The position numbers and the translations under genes were made by a program. A DNA stretch of 64,000 nt from Tetraselmis striata (taxonomy: Eukaryota > Chlorophyta > Chlorodendrophyceae > Chlorodendrales > Chlorodendraceae), in NCBI GenBank assembly GCA_006384855.1, contig VCJN01002029.1:62001-126000 (forward strand). Reading direction: 5' to 3'. How positions within the stretch are numbered: the stretch's first letter is position 1; each line of letters opens with the position of its first letter. Shown in pieces: positions 38,639-49,739 of the stretch. Under the pieces are notes generated by a model. The model was not told the origin of the DNA. It made no database searches and was given only the letters and a program-made list of their open reading frames with translations.

Positions 38639-41600
38639 TGATATTGCTGCCCATGGCTGTCTCCCCGCCAGGGTCTTTACCCCCCGACCCGGTGGCGGAC
38701 TACCGTGACAACCGTCTGTCGCATTGGGAGCGTGGTGACCTAGACACGTTGTTCGCCCTCGCGCGCACGCATGCATGTGTTCGGGCTACTCCTCATGATT
38801 ACTTGGCTCCGGCGTCGGCCAATTGTGGGGACCCACCGCCGGTTACCAAACGCCAAGCTGCTCGGGCCTCGGCTTTGGCCGCGGTGGGCGAGTACAGCCG
38901 CGCAGCTGCCGCCCTTCACTCAGTCCCGCTCGCGCCCACTGGCTGGCCCGCGGCTTCCCGAAGAGCTCCTCCGCTTGCATCCCCAGACCCCGGACCATGT
39001 TCCTTGCGCGCTCCCGGATCCGTTCTCGTTGGACCGCCTCACTTTCCCTGAGGCTTCGGTGGACGTTTGCGTGGTGTTGTCAAGCAGCCCCAATGGTTCT
39101 GCCCCATTCCTCGATGGCATCCGCTTTGAGGCTCTCCGTGCCCTCCGCTCGCGCTCCCACCTCGTCCGTGGCGTAGCCGAGGCCATCGCGAATGCGGAGG
39201 TCCCTGCTGGCGTCGCCCATTTCCTTTCCTCCGCTACCTTGGTTCCCCTAGATAATGAGCTCGCGCCGGCGGAGCGCACTGCGTTGGAACTAAGTGCCGG
39301 AGACATGAAGGGGTCCGTTCGGCCCATTAGCATCGGCAGCGTGCTTGTCCGGTACGCTATGCGCGTCCTCTTGCGCGCTCATGGCGAGCCCATCGCCCAA
39401 TGGCTTGCCGCCCGCGGCCATTTCGGTTTTGGCGTTAAGGGTGGCGTGGAATTAGTTCAATTCCTTGTGCGATCTCTCCTAGATAGACTCAGATCCATCC
39501 CTCATCTTGGTGCAGCTTGACGCCGAAAACGCGTTCAATTCCTTCTAACGCTCCGAAATGTTCCGCACACTGCTCGAGGATCATGTTTGGCAGCCTCTAT
39601 TGCGTTCGGCGATAATGCTTTATGGTCAAGAGTCCAATCTGTACGTTTTCGACGGCTCCCAACCCGGTCCCTCTCTCCGGATTCCAAGCCGTCGAGGGGC
39701 CCGCCAGGGTTGCGTCCTCGGCCTCGTCCTGTTCGCCGCCGTCGCTAGCTTGCCCGAGTTTATGCTCGCATCGGCGCGGCTGCCCCCAGTCACTCAATGT
39801 TGGCGGCTTTCTCAGACGACGTCAACCTGGTCGGCACTGGTGACGGACTTGCGCTTGCTACGTGGGTGGCCCCGTCCGCTTTTGCCGCCGTTGGGTTAAG
39901 CGCCACCATTCGCAAACGACATGTGTATTGTCAGCTTGGCTCTTCGTCCCCGTTCGGCGCCCTTCCTTTTGGGCATTGGTTGCATGGTGTTGCAGCCTCC
40001 TCGTCCGGAATCAAGGTGCTTGGTGCCCCTGTGGGCTCGGCCACTTTCGCCCGGGAACTGTTGGACAAAACGGTCGAAAGATATCACCAATTCGGCTCCC
40101 GGCTAATCGGTTTGGCCGACCACTTCCACTCCCACACTGCTACTCGTTTGCTGCAAGTTTGCGGCCGTCGTTTTGGCCACCATCTCCCCTCCACGCCTCG
40201 GGGCTTGGGCCGATCCGAGGGGTATGGCACTATTACGTCTTTCCTCGAAGATGCAGACGCCGCCGCATTTTCAACGCTTGCCGGCATGTGGGGTGTTAGC
40301 CCCGACCTCTTGGATACGCCCTCCATGCGCACACAGTTGTCCCTCCCGGTCCAATTTGGGGGCCTCGGCATCGGCGATAATGTGGTTATAGCAGATGCCT
40401 CCCACATCGGCGCTGCCGCCCTCGTGGTTGGCCAAGCTATGACTTTCCTCCGTGCTCAACACGCCACCCTGAGCGACGCCGGGGCGTTCTTTTCCGACCC
40501 GTCCGGCATATCCAGCCCTCGTAGCCTCTACCTTGTTGGGGCGTCCTCGATCCACCACGCTTTGGCCACCCCAACATTGGAGCCCGATGCCGGCGCCAAC
40601 GCGCCGGCGCATATGTGGGCTGTCGAGCTTCGCGCCGCTCATACCCGTGTCGTTGACGAGTGTGGAGACGCGGTGCTCGAGGATCTAGCGGGGCCGTTGG
40701 CCTCTGCCCTAAAGTTGCTCCCCTCCAAGCGCTCCCACGTTGCCCGTGCCGGCTGCTCGGCCGCCGGGGCTGAGCCGGCGTCTGCAATGCGCTCGGCGGC
40801 CGACCTCCAAGCTATCCGGCATTACTCGGACTTCCCCTTGCACTCCATGCGGAAAGTATTGGAAACCTTGAGCCACCGCATTCACACGGTCCGTTTCGCA
40901 AAGCTTGCTGCGCGTATGCCTACAAGCGGCCCTGACAGCAACCGCTTCCGAGGCCGCCTCGCTCTTACGCGTTGCGACAGCGTTCCTGGTGACTGATCCT
41001 CCAAGTGAGGGTCGCCTTGGTGAAGTCCGTGAGCGTTCCCCTGAGTACTACGATTCCATGTTCCGCGTTGCCGCTTGCCGCCCATTTGGCCTCCCGGCGG
41101 CTCCTGTCCTCTCCCTTTGCGAGCCATGCCCTTGTGCTTTTTGCTCCTTCTCGGTACAAGGTATGCTGGCCCGTTTTGAGGATGCTGGCGTGGATTTCAC
41201 TCCTTCGACTTGGCCAGTCGCATACGCTGATCACGTGCGTGGCACGTTGCTTTGGGGGCGACTCCAATCACGCCGCACACGAGTGGGCGGCACATGGCCG
41301 TTCCGACATTTGCCGCGACGTGAAGTCCGCGCTGGGCGTGGGTGTCCAAATCCTCACGGACCCGTCGGTGCTTGTTTCTCTTCCGAAGGGCAGCGACGGC
41401 CGGCCAGCCGATGTTGGGCTTTTTGGGTATGGCGGTATCCGCGGGAACACGGTTGCTGTCGATACCACCATTGCCCCTATCCTCGGCGTGTCAAGCTCGG
41501 ATCCAACGATTGCTTTGCGGGCTGCAGAGCGCCACAAAATCCAGAAGTATGACGAGGGTGTCCGAAACGCCGCCGGCATGCTTCGCTTTGTTCCTTTCGC

Positions 41601-42085
41601 CGTTTCCGAGTTTGGCTCGCTGGCCCCGCACGCCGAGGCTTTCTTGGTGGAGCTCGCGAAACCTAGCCACACACACACTGGCCAAAAAATCGGCCAGCTC
41701 TTGTCTACGTGGCGCCGCCGTTTCTCCTTGCTTGCTCATCAACATGGCACATGTAGACAACGTTCTTGACGGGGTCGCGGCCGCGCGTGCGGCACGTGAT
41801 GGTGCTCCTGCGCATGCGTCGCGTCGCTCGTCGGCATGTGTTGCTATGACCCGGGTCATTGGCTGCAAGCGTCCTCGCCGCGGCTGATAGCCTACCCCGG
41901 GGCGGGGGGCCCTTTGGTCCTGGCAGCTAAGCGACTTCGTGGTTCCCTTGGCTCCTTCTTGGCTCTTGGCTCCATGTCCTCCTGCTCGACCTTGGTTTCA
42001 GGGTTATGTCTCTCTTATGCTGCCAACCTTTCATAGTTGCTGTTAGTTTTGTTTGTAGTGCGCATTTGTGAAAGCCCTGATGTAA
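38639..42085 (+). pseudogene. Retroelement 1: non-LTR RT with C-terminal nuclease-like domain, decayed
   Basis: Reverse transcriptase blocks appear in order but in several frames. SVRPISIGSVLVRYAMRVL (about 39318-39370). Motif A QLDAENAFNSF, reached only by a shift near 39500 and followed by an in-frame TAA at 39545. GARQGCVLG (about 39700). Motif C AFSDDVNLVG (about 39805-39830, frame shifted again; Ser replaces the usual Ala/Met/Val). Then come a 399-residue post-RT stretch to 40996 and a C-terminal domain with GRPADVGLFGYGG, AVDTTIAP, AERHKIQKYDEG and FVPFAVSEFGSL. The D..D..K spacing resembles the PD-(D/E)XK nuclease-like ends of other algal and protist elements. It stops at 41769, and TGTAA follows at 42081. 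At least four shifts or stops make it inactive. Confidence 0.83.
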
Positions 42086-42189
42086 TAATAACTATAATCA
42101 CGAAATCATCAGCAGAATCGCCGCGCGCCCCAGCATTATTCAGTATATACAGTTACATGACCTCGCTGCAAACGGTGATCAAGAAACCA

Positions 42190-45100
42190 CCCGAATAGGC
42201 AATAGGAAACGTCCACTACAGCAGTTGCGAGGTGGAAGCAGCTCCAGAGGAGGGTGCGGAATGAGCACGGGCAAACGCATCACACTTGGCCGTCTGCACT
42301 CCGGCGGCAGAGAGAATGCCGCCCAAGGTACCATGCACGCAAGGAGAGACTCGCTGCAACAACCCCCGTCGTGAGCGCGACAAGTGATGGCGGAACTCGG
42401 CGGGATAGCTGGCAACAAAGTTTCGAAGAGCCTGGACGGACTGACCACGAAGGAAGCATGAAGTCAGGGCGAACGGGCCGCCAGGGAATTTGCGCACAAC
42501 AAGTAACACCGCGAAGATGAAGACCACCGTTAAAGCGGATTTTCCGAGGCCGCCGCGGTCCTCAACCACAAAAGGGTAGTACCGGTGAACACCCTGCACC
42601 GGGGCGGAAGACGCCCGGTCCGCCGCTAGCTTGTTGCGCTCCGCCTCTGTCGCCGCGATCCCCGAGGTGCACCAGCGCGGGGCGTTGCCCCGAGTGGGGG
42701 TCGTGGAGGACACGCACGCAAAATCGATCATGTAATCGCACGCCGGGCCCCCCCACCCCGCCAGCGTCAAATCTGACGGCCGCGAGCGTCTCAAGGGTCA
42801 AGTCGCCGACTCTCGAGCGGTCCCAGTCGAGCACCGCCCCCGCTTCAATCGCCACGGAAGCCCACAGATTTTTCAAAGCGGTATGCATGCGGTGCTTGTA
42901 GTTCGCAACGGGGGAGATGGGCAAATGATCCACGACGAAATCCTTGGCATTCCGGCTCGAGCCATCCGTAGAGCGAAGCCACGAGGGGTCCATCCCACAC
43001 GTGGGGCCAGGACATGTGTCAAGCCCGGAACCCCCACGCGGGCGAAGGCCCAGCACACGCGCAGCGGCGGCCGAATGAGCAGCATGGGGAATCTTGCGGG
43101 CTGACTCGTGACCCGACTGGAAAAGCGATAGGGAGCCCGGCCCGCATGCGCTGTACAAAAGCAAGCGCAGGGTATCAAGGCGCGAGGCCGCGTCACCTAT
43201 ACGCTGGAAGCCAAGAGCGAGGGTCACGAAGTCGCGCAAGCGAATCGCACGGCGGAGATGGCGTTGGACAACCATGGTCGTCGTGGGTTGATCATCGGAG
43301 GCAGCACCCGTACCCGTACCCGAGGGCGGAGCTGTAGTACCGCTTGGCTGAGGTTCTAATAGGGAAGGAGATGCCACTGACGGAGGGAGTGCCACTAATT
43401 CGCGGGGCGACGGTATCTTGGGAGCTACATAAGCGCATGTAGTAATTGGCAGTACTCGTACCACCGATAGGAAGCGATTGCGGGGCCGCACAGGCGCCCT
43501 CACCAATACCAACTCCATGGGGAGTGGCCGTAAACAGAGATGTGGTGACGCGCAGTCCTCCGCTAATGCTCTTACCCGTGCGGGCCGTAGTACCACCTTA
43601 CGGATCGTCCGGTGCAGCGGTGGTCGTATCATTACCGACCGTAAGTAACTCGAAGATCTCGTGGGCGTGCCCGTACGCGGCGCGTGCGCGCTGCACATCT
43701 GCTTGCGGTAACGTGGTAAGGGCCCGTACAGTCTCGTATACGCGGCGCGTCTCGCGCGCCCTTGACAAAGCACTCGTAGCCACGGACGACACCTCGGCGC
43801 GAAATGCCTCGTACAAGGGGCCGAGGGCGGGCCCGTACTCCCGTACCAGCTTTGGCAGGGCAACCGACTGCGCGGAATTAAAACGCCGCGGGGGCCTCAG
43901 ACTGCAGCAAGGCCATATTCAAACCGCCAAAATCCGCGGGCATACTCATATGGACGATCGCAGCCTCCATGCGCGGTGTAAACTGGTCGAAAGCGTCCAA
44001 ACCAAGCAACGAAAACGCAGCCGAAATGTTGGCGGCGTCCACGGCCTCCAAGAAAGGGTCCAGCTCCGACGGCGGCATCATGCGGCTGAGGAAGCCGCTC
44101 TGCCGCACCCCGCATACGACTAGCAACCGCATGGCCCCATGGTGGCAGCCGTATCCCGACGTGCCAAAGGAGGCGATGCGCTCCAACAGTGCGGCGTGGG
44201 ACTCCCGGCGCCGCCCCAACGCACAAGTCAACCGCCCGGAGTAATGGCTAACAGGAGCACCGAGGTACACGGCGCCATCCTGGACATGGTCGTCGGCCGG
44301 GGTACGAAACCCTCTTGGGGCCAACTTTGCCCGCACTGCCCGCAACTCAGCCTCGCTCGCTGTCACCGGGGTGACGAACGAACGTACCGCGTCTTCGGTC
44401 CTGTACCACCAGTCCGACTTTGAAAAGCTCCGTACAACACTCGTCGAAAACACGCGGAATGTCAACCGCAGCAGTGGCCGCGCCGCAATCATCCGCGAAA
44501 CTCTTGCAGAAAGTATCACCGGCGGTATGAGCAACACCCGCTTGCACCGGGCCCGCGATAGCGAGGCAGAAATATAGCGGGGCCAATACATCACCCTGGC
44601 GCACACCCGTACGAGACTGTAGGGTGGCGCGCAAAGTACCGGCGGGATCATCCGGCGCGTAGTAGTACAAGTCGCTAGGACGATCGTACAGCATCCGGGA
44701 AAAAGGGATCATGCCATGTAGACGCGGGTGCTGAAGCAAGCCGTAAAGTATAGCACCCCGGGATACCTCATTGAAGGTATTCCGAATATTCAGTAGTAGT
44801 AGGCCTTTCCCGCCAGTACCACGCCCGCCAAAAAGCGGCAGCGCCACCCGCATGCTCACATACGCCATCTCACAGCCAGCTCCAGACTGAAAGCTGCGTT
44901 GTACCGGCCCATTGCCTCCCGCGCATCCGCACCCACCTGCACGAGAGCGTGGGCGGAGGCCAGGCGCACCAGCACGGAGCCGACGCCAAGCGGGCGTACT
45001 CGCAGCGGCTCGCCGGTCTTCGCCCGCTCCTCGCGCGCGGCGGGGTCGTTCTTGTGGAGCGCAAAGACGGTGCCACTCGCCAAGAAAGCTGCTAGTGCGC

Positions 45101-46360
45101 GAGTGGCACCGCCCCGCCCGGCAGCGGCTCACCCACAGGCGCCATGAAGGTACGTCCAGGTCCCTGATGTGCTCCCAACGCCACCAGTCCACATGCCCAG
45201 CGGAAAGGCGGGGAGCACGACGGTGGTCCTCCCCCCACCGCCGAACCTCATCCACATTGCCACTAACCCACGACGGCGGCGCCCGCCGCATGCATGTCCG
45301 GCTCCTCGGCAGGGGAGTACTCCGGGTCGGTGGGAGCAGGAGGCGGATGGAGGGCTTCAAGGACAGGGAGCGCCGCAGCGGCGTCGGACACCATACCGAG
45401 CTTGGCGGTGTCCATCGCCTAGCGAGCGCGGCGCAGCTCCTGCACGGCGGTGAGTTTCGCCGCCCGGCGGTGGGCATCTACCACCGCCGGCGGCACCCGA
45501 TCCGCCGCAGCATCGGCGGCGCCCCCCTCCGCCGCCTCTGCAGAAGCCGCCCGCGCTCTCGCAGACCGCCGGCGCTTCCGCTTCCGCCGGCGGGCACTCC
45601 GAGACGTGCCCGCCGGCAGCTCCCCCGCCTCTATCTGGTAATTGTGTAACTCGCTGCCATCCCGCGACTCGCGCCACAATTGCAGCATCCCGCACACCGA
45701 GAAGCCGGCCCGCACTGCAACCCCCGCCTCCCACAGCCGCACCCGCCGCTCCGCCAATGTCCGCACAACTGCGGGGCTGCTGGCTGGGTACGGTCGCAGA
45801 AGTAGCCCCGCAAATACGCAGACAACGCCTTCGGCCCCGTACGACCGGTCGTCGGTAGGAGGGAAGCGGTCAGCATAGGCCAGCGTACGGTATAGCAGGG
45901 GGAGAGGACATGCTGAGCTGCGGGACAGATGCCGACAGCCGTACCCCGCAGCGGCGTACGGGGCATCTTGCGGTAGACGTCGTTGGTAGCGCACCACCGA
46001 GCGGTAGCCACGAGGGCGGCATCATGGGCGGCTGAGGCAGCAGCTGGCGCGTGCTGGCGCTGCAGCGCCCGCACGCCAATTGCCGACGCCGGGAGAGCCA
46101 CACCGGGGGGCAGATCCGTGGGAGGAGGGGGGTTGCAGAACTCGTAGGTGGCGGTACGGGCCGCCGCTCGTACGCCATGGAACACGTGGTGGCCCGAGCG
46201 CGGGCAGCCGGCTCGTGGGGCGCACCGCACATACACAGAGGGGTCGAAAGTCGCAGCGTAGGCGAGGTGCATGGCCGCTACCGCCGGGTCGTCGGACTCC
46301 ATCCCGTGGTTCACGTGCGTGCAAAGGGGGGCGGGCCGCTAGTAGGTGCGTCCGCATGCA
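42190..46360 (-). pseudogene. Retroelement 2: related non-LTR element, opposite strand, decayed
   Basis: Transcript order runs from 46360 down. An N-terminal region of unknown function (46314-45419, several frames) leads to an RT core with SAGHVDWWRWEHIRDLD, VRPLGVGSVLVRLASAHAL (the equivalent of VRPISIGSVLVRYAM in element 1), motif A GLLLLNIRNTFNEVSR, TGVRQGDVLAPLYF and motif C SFADDCG. Post-RT segments follow (YLGAPVSHYSG, PPSELDPFLEAVDA). A C-terminal domain near 42560-42790 has PSDLTLAGWGG, MIDFACVSS, AERNKLAADR and YYPFVVEDRGGLG. In motif A the catalytic Asp is replaced by Asn (codon AAT). Frames change near 44870 and again between 43.9 and 42.8 kb, so it is dead. It lies tail to tail with element 1, about 100 bp apart. 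Confidence 0.8.
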
Positions 46361-46619
46361 GCTGCCACGCAACACCGGAACTGCCAGTCAACGCCCCCGC
46401 CGGGCGTCGACGATGGCACCCGCAGCATCGCAGCGCCGCGCGCCCACCACCACCGCCGCCCCCACCGGGACCGCAACCCCCACGGGAGACACCCTAGCTG
46501 AAGGGCCTGGAGGGGCCGGAGGACGCCCCACGGTGCTGAACCCCCACCGGCCACGCCACAGCCAGAAGCCGGGGGTCGGGGGGGATAGCAGATATCGCAG
46601 ATGAAGTAAAAATATATCC

Positions 46620-46805
46620 GCATATTCGTCTGTCACATCTTTGGCACATCCATCGCATTTTGTTATCCAGTCAGCAAAATGAATGTAACAAAAATTACAT
46701 TTGTAAAATTGCCAAAGTGTAAAATTAATCGTACATACGCGTAGGCAGCATCATGCCATAATATTCGACAAGAACGGGACGACTATATATACCAGCAGTG
46801 TTGCC
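46620..46805. other. AT-rich junction beyond retroelement 2
   Basis: Short AT-rich stretch between the 5' end of element 2 and the palindromic units. No feature recognised. Confidence 0.4.
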
Positions 46806-46808
46806 CTG

Positions 46809-47166
46809 ACCCCCCCCCCCCCCCCCCCCCCCGGGAGGTATTCAGCTCAGCCTGAACTGAATTCAGGCACTTCAGGCTGAATTCAGCTGAAGTGTCTTCA
46901 GGCTGAACTCAGGCCTGAGTTCAGCCTGAAGACACTTCAGTTCAGGTATTCAGGTATTCAGGCTGAATACTGTGCATGAACCCCCCCCCCCCCCCCCCCC
47001 CGGAGGTATTCAGTTCAGCCTGAACTGAATTCATGCACTTCGGGCTGAATTCAGCTGAAGTCTCTTCAGGCTGAACTCCGGCCTGAATTCAGCCTGAAGA
47101 CACTTCAGTTCAGGTATTCAGGTATTCAGGCTGAATACCGTGCATGAACCCCCCCCCCCCCCCCCA
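46809..47166. repeat. Two tandem palindromic units separated by poly(C)
   Basis: Poly(C) (about 46809-46832), unit 1 (46833-46980), poly(C) (46981-47001), unit 2 (47002-47149), poly(C) (47150-47165). Each unit is about 148 bp and built from overlapping TTCAGCCTGAA/CTTCAGG words. The heart of unit 1, 46887-46940, is a perfect 54-bp palindrome centred on AGGCCT. Unit 2 is a copy with a few substitutions, so its palindrome is imperfect. Single degenerate relatives occur at 48926-49000 and 52803-52860. Confidence 0.9.
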
Positions 47167-47483
47167 TCCCCCCAAAAAGGCTTGTATATGGTGTGGGCAT
47201 ATCAGCGCCTATTCAGTCACTACTACCTAGCGGCAAGCATGACAACACATGGACCTCCGAAGACATGCATATGGAGTGATTCAGGGTTACTATATATATA
47301 TATATAATATTGTGTGTGTATGTATATGTATATGTATGTATGTACGTGTGCTCATGCCGTTCCGCTGAGCAAGAGGTGATCCGCGAGCCGGGGCGCCTTT
47401 GCGCCCCCTCCCGCCCCCCCCCCCCCCACCTTCCCCCAAAGAGACAGTGGCCAATAAATTACTCAGTGCGGGTTGAGAAATTG

Positions 47484-47881
47484 TCATATAACTTTGATGA
47501 AAACCCCCCGACCCTCCCGCCTTTGCAGGTAATACCATTGTCTTGATGTCTTCTTTACGATTTTGTGGGTACAGCAGTGAGTGCACATACTTCCCACAGC
47601 CGATGCCGGCTTCCACGGTGCTGCTCGCCTCACTGCCCGCATTGACCTCCGCAGAGGCGGGATCCAGTAGCGCGGCAGCCCCCTGAACCTCGCTCCGAAT
47701 CTTGATATCCGGCTTGAAAGTGAGCCTGCAACATACATACCTTGCCAAAGGTGTACGAGAGAGCAGCGTCCGCATGTGCACCCAGGTCTACATTCTTGTG
47801 TATGAATAGTTGAGTGGCCATATTCTCCACACCCATCTTATTTTGCAAGCTCTGCGTGACTAGGCCAGCGAGAGATCAGAG
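47484..47881 (-). CDS. Possible gene fragment of unknown function
   Basis: Two exon-like minus-strand stretches. 47861-47744 reads TQSLQNKMGVENMATQLF ... ALSYTFGK and ends at a GT donor. A block below 47724 reads LTFKPDIKIRSEVQGAAALL ... GKYVHSLLYPQNRKED. The first exon ends in phase 0 while the second block needs a different phase, so the join as it stands does not work. I do not recognise a family. It may be a broken gene caught among the repeats. Confidence 0.25.
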
Positions 47882-47970
47882 CACACACGCTCACACTCTA
47901 TCTGACTAGCACGGATCGCAGGCAACATACGTGCCAATTCCGAAACAGCGGGGTACTTATTGGTGGCGTT

Positions 47971-48511
47971 CTAACGCCACCAACCTAGCACGTCACACGG
48001 CTCATCCGGAGTGGGCGCGGTGGTATCCTCGCACAAGGCTATCAGCTCAATGTCTATATAGGAAGCAAATAACTGCGTAGTCTCCTCAGATGTGTCACCG
48101 TCATCATCAGGGGCACCGTCACCACTAGCCTCATCATCACTATCGAGGTCACTCAAGGCAACGCGGCACTTGGTGCGGGCGGCTTCGGCACGCATCTGAG
48201 TGGATGCATTCTTCTCTCGCTCCATGTGCAACTTCAGCTCCAGCGGTGTTGACAACAGTAGTGCCTCCGCCTTGTATCGCCTCATGAGCGCCTTGCTGCT
48301 GCGGCGCCGCGCTCTCTCTTCCTCGTCACCGGCAGCTAGCACAAAAATGTCCCGAAGACAGAAGCGGGGGTCCACCTGAGTTGCTAGTACCTCGTGTTGG
48401 CGGCGGCGGCGGCATGCTCTCTTCGTTGCCGGCGGCATGCAGGTCGACTTCGGTCTCCGCAGCGCCGGCGTAATGTTCGGCGGCCTTCGAGGCAGCCTGC
48501 GCGGCTTCCAT
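47971..48511 (-). CDS. Putative small charged protein, unknown function
   Basis: A minus-strand frame of 155 residues (48438-47971) ends in a strongly acidic segment (SDLDSDDEASGDGAPDDDGD) after an Arg/Lys-rich, helical stretch (ERARRRSSKALMRRYKAEAL). Upstream in another frame, from an ATG at 48511, reads MEAAQAASKAAEHYAGAAET. The two could be joined in phase by a very short intron (about 40 bases, GTGGAC...GCTAG), which is shorter than any other intron here. No domain is recognised. It could be an accessory ORF of a mobile element. Low confidence. Confidence 0.3.
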
Positions 48512-48625
48512 AGTCAGCTTGGGGGGGGCGGGGGGGGGGGGCGTAGGGTGGGGGGTTGAGACTTGGGAGTGGCGGACATTGTAGTGCTGTGATCGTGCGC
48601 CGTTTGGTTGGTGATGCTCTATTCC

Positions 48626-48661
48626 GTATTCCTTGGCGGCGGGCTTGCCGCCAAGGAATAC
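48626..48661. repeat. Perfect 15-bp inverted repeat with 6-base loop
   Basis: Arms 48626-48640 and 48647-48661 (GTATTCCTTGGCGGC and its exact complement), loop GGGCTT. It stands alone in non-coding sequence and would form a very stable hairpin. Confidence 0.9.
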
Positions 48662-49146
48662 AGCAAGTGCAGGATGACGCATTACAGAAACTGAAAACAT
48701 CGTTTAACACTGCGCAATATACTATTGGCGCACCACTATGTACTATATGCCGCATATGTGGGTCTGGTACGGATGCAGCCACGTGCGACACATGGGGCGA
48801 TTATAGTACAATTTCTCTGCGGATTCGGACATACCAGAGCGAATGGATTCTCCCGCTAGACGCTAAACTCAAAACTCGTACGTTTAGAGGGACTTCAGGT
48901 AGGGGGTATTTAGGCCATTTTTGCTAGGTATTCAGCATGAATTGAATTCAGCTGAAGTCGGGACTTCAGCCTGAAGTGGCCTGAACTGAAGCCCCTTCCG
49001 GGCAACCCTGGACTATACCCGTATTGTAGTAGTCGCAGGCGCATTGCCAAAAAAAATGCTTTGCCTTCATTTAAAGTTTTTGGAAGGGGCCACAAAGCCT
49101 AAGAGGCAGACCCGCGAAATTGAATGAAGTGCGGGCAGACTGGGCG

Positions 49147-49520
49147 TGGCTGTCGCGGCGCAATCCCATGGTGGGTGCGCCGCAGCAAAGGAAGATGGGG
49201 ACAGACAAGACCTATGGTGCTTTGAAACACGCGACGAAGCAGCATGCGGGATCAGCGCTACCCGGGATGGCTACGTCTGGAACCGCGTGCGACGGGAGTG
49301 CCTTACGGGAAATACGGCGACTTCTGCCGGACGATGAAATTGCCAAGGGGTTTCTGGGTCGCCACAGCTCCTCGAGGGGTTGCGGGTTCGATGCAACTCC
49401 TACCTCGGGCAGTACGGGCATACTATTGGCACCGGACATACTAGCAGCATATTGGCGCCGTACCGCGCCTGCTAAGTAGACAAGGGAAAAGAAAGCCTAA
49501 CTACTAGTAGTAAACACTTC
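49147..49520 (+). repeat. Left direct repeat of the minisatellite-bearing structure
   Basis: About 370 bp that recur, diverged, in the same orientation at 52398-52799. Shared words include GTGGTGGGTGCG, CAAAGGAAGAT, GACGAAGCA, TGCGGGATCA, GCACCGGACAT and CGCCGTACCGCGCCTGCTAA. The borders are approximate. Confidence 0.75.
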
Positions 49521-49739
49521 AAGGGAGGGAGGGGCGCATGCACATTGCCAACGTATCTTGGGCGCATGCCGCAGAGACTCGGCCGAGCGGGAGAGAACCG
49601 ACCGCCCCCAAGAAAAACGGTTGGCTAGCGCCGAACGGCGGGGCGTGCGAAGGGCGGGCGGGGGGGAGGGGAGGGGAGTGGGGCGGACGATGTAGTATAT
49701 AGCCAACTCCGCGCAGCGACGGCTCGATGGCGCCGATCA

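Noticed and set aside
49376-49410. Possible tRNA T-arm (GGGTTCGATGC)
   Set aside because: No acceptor stem, D-arm or anticodon arm at the right distance, and the related direct repeat at 52.6 kb does not preserve it.
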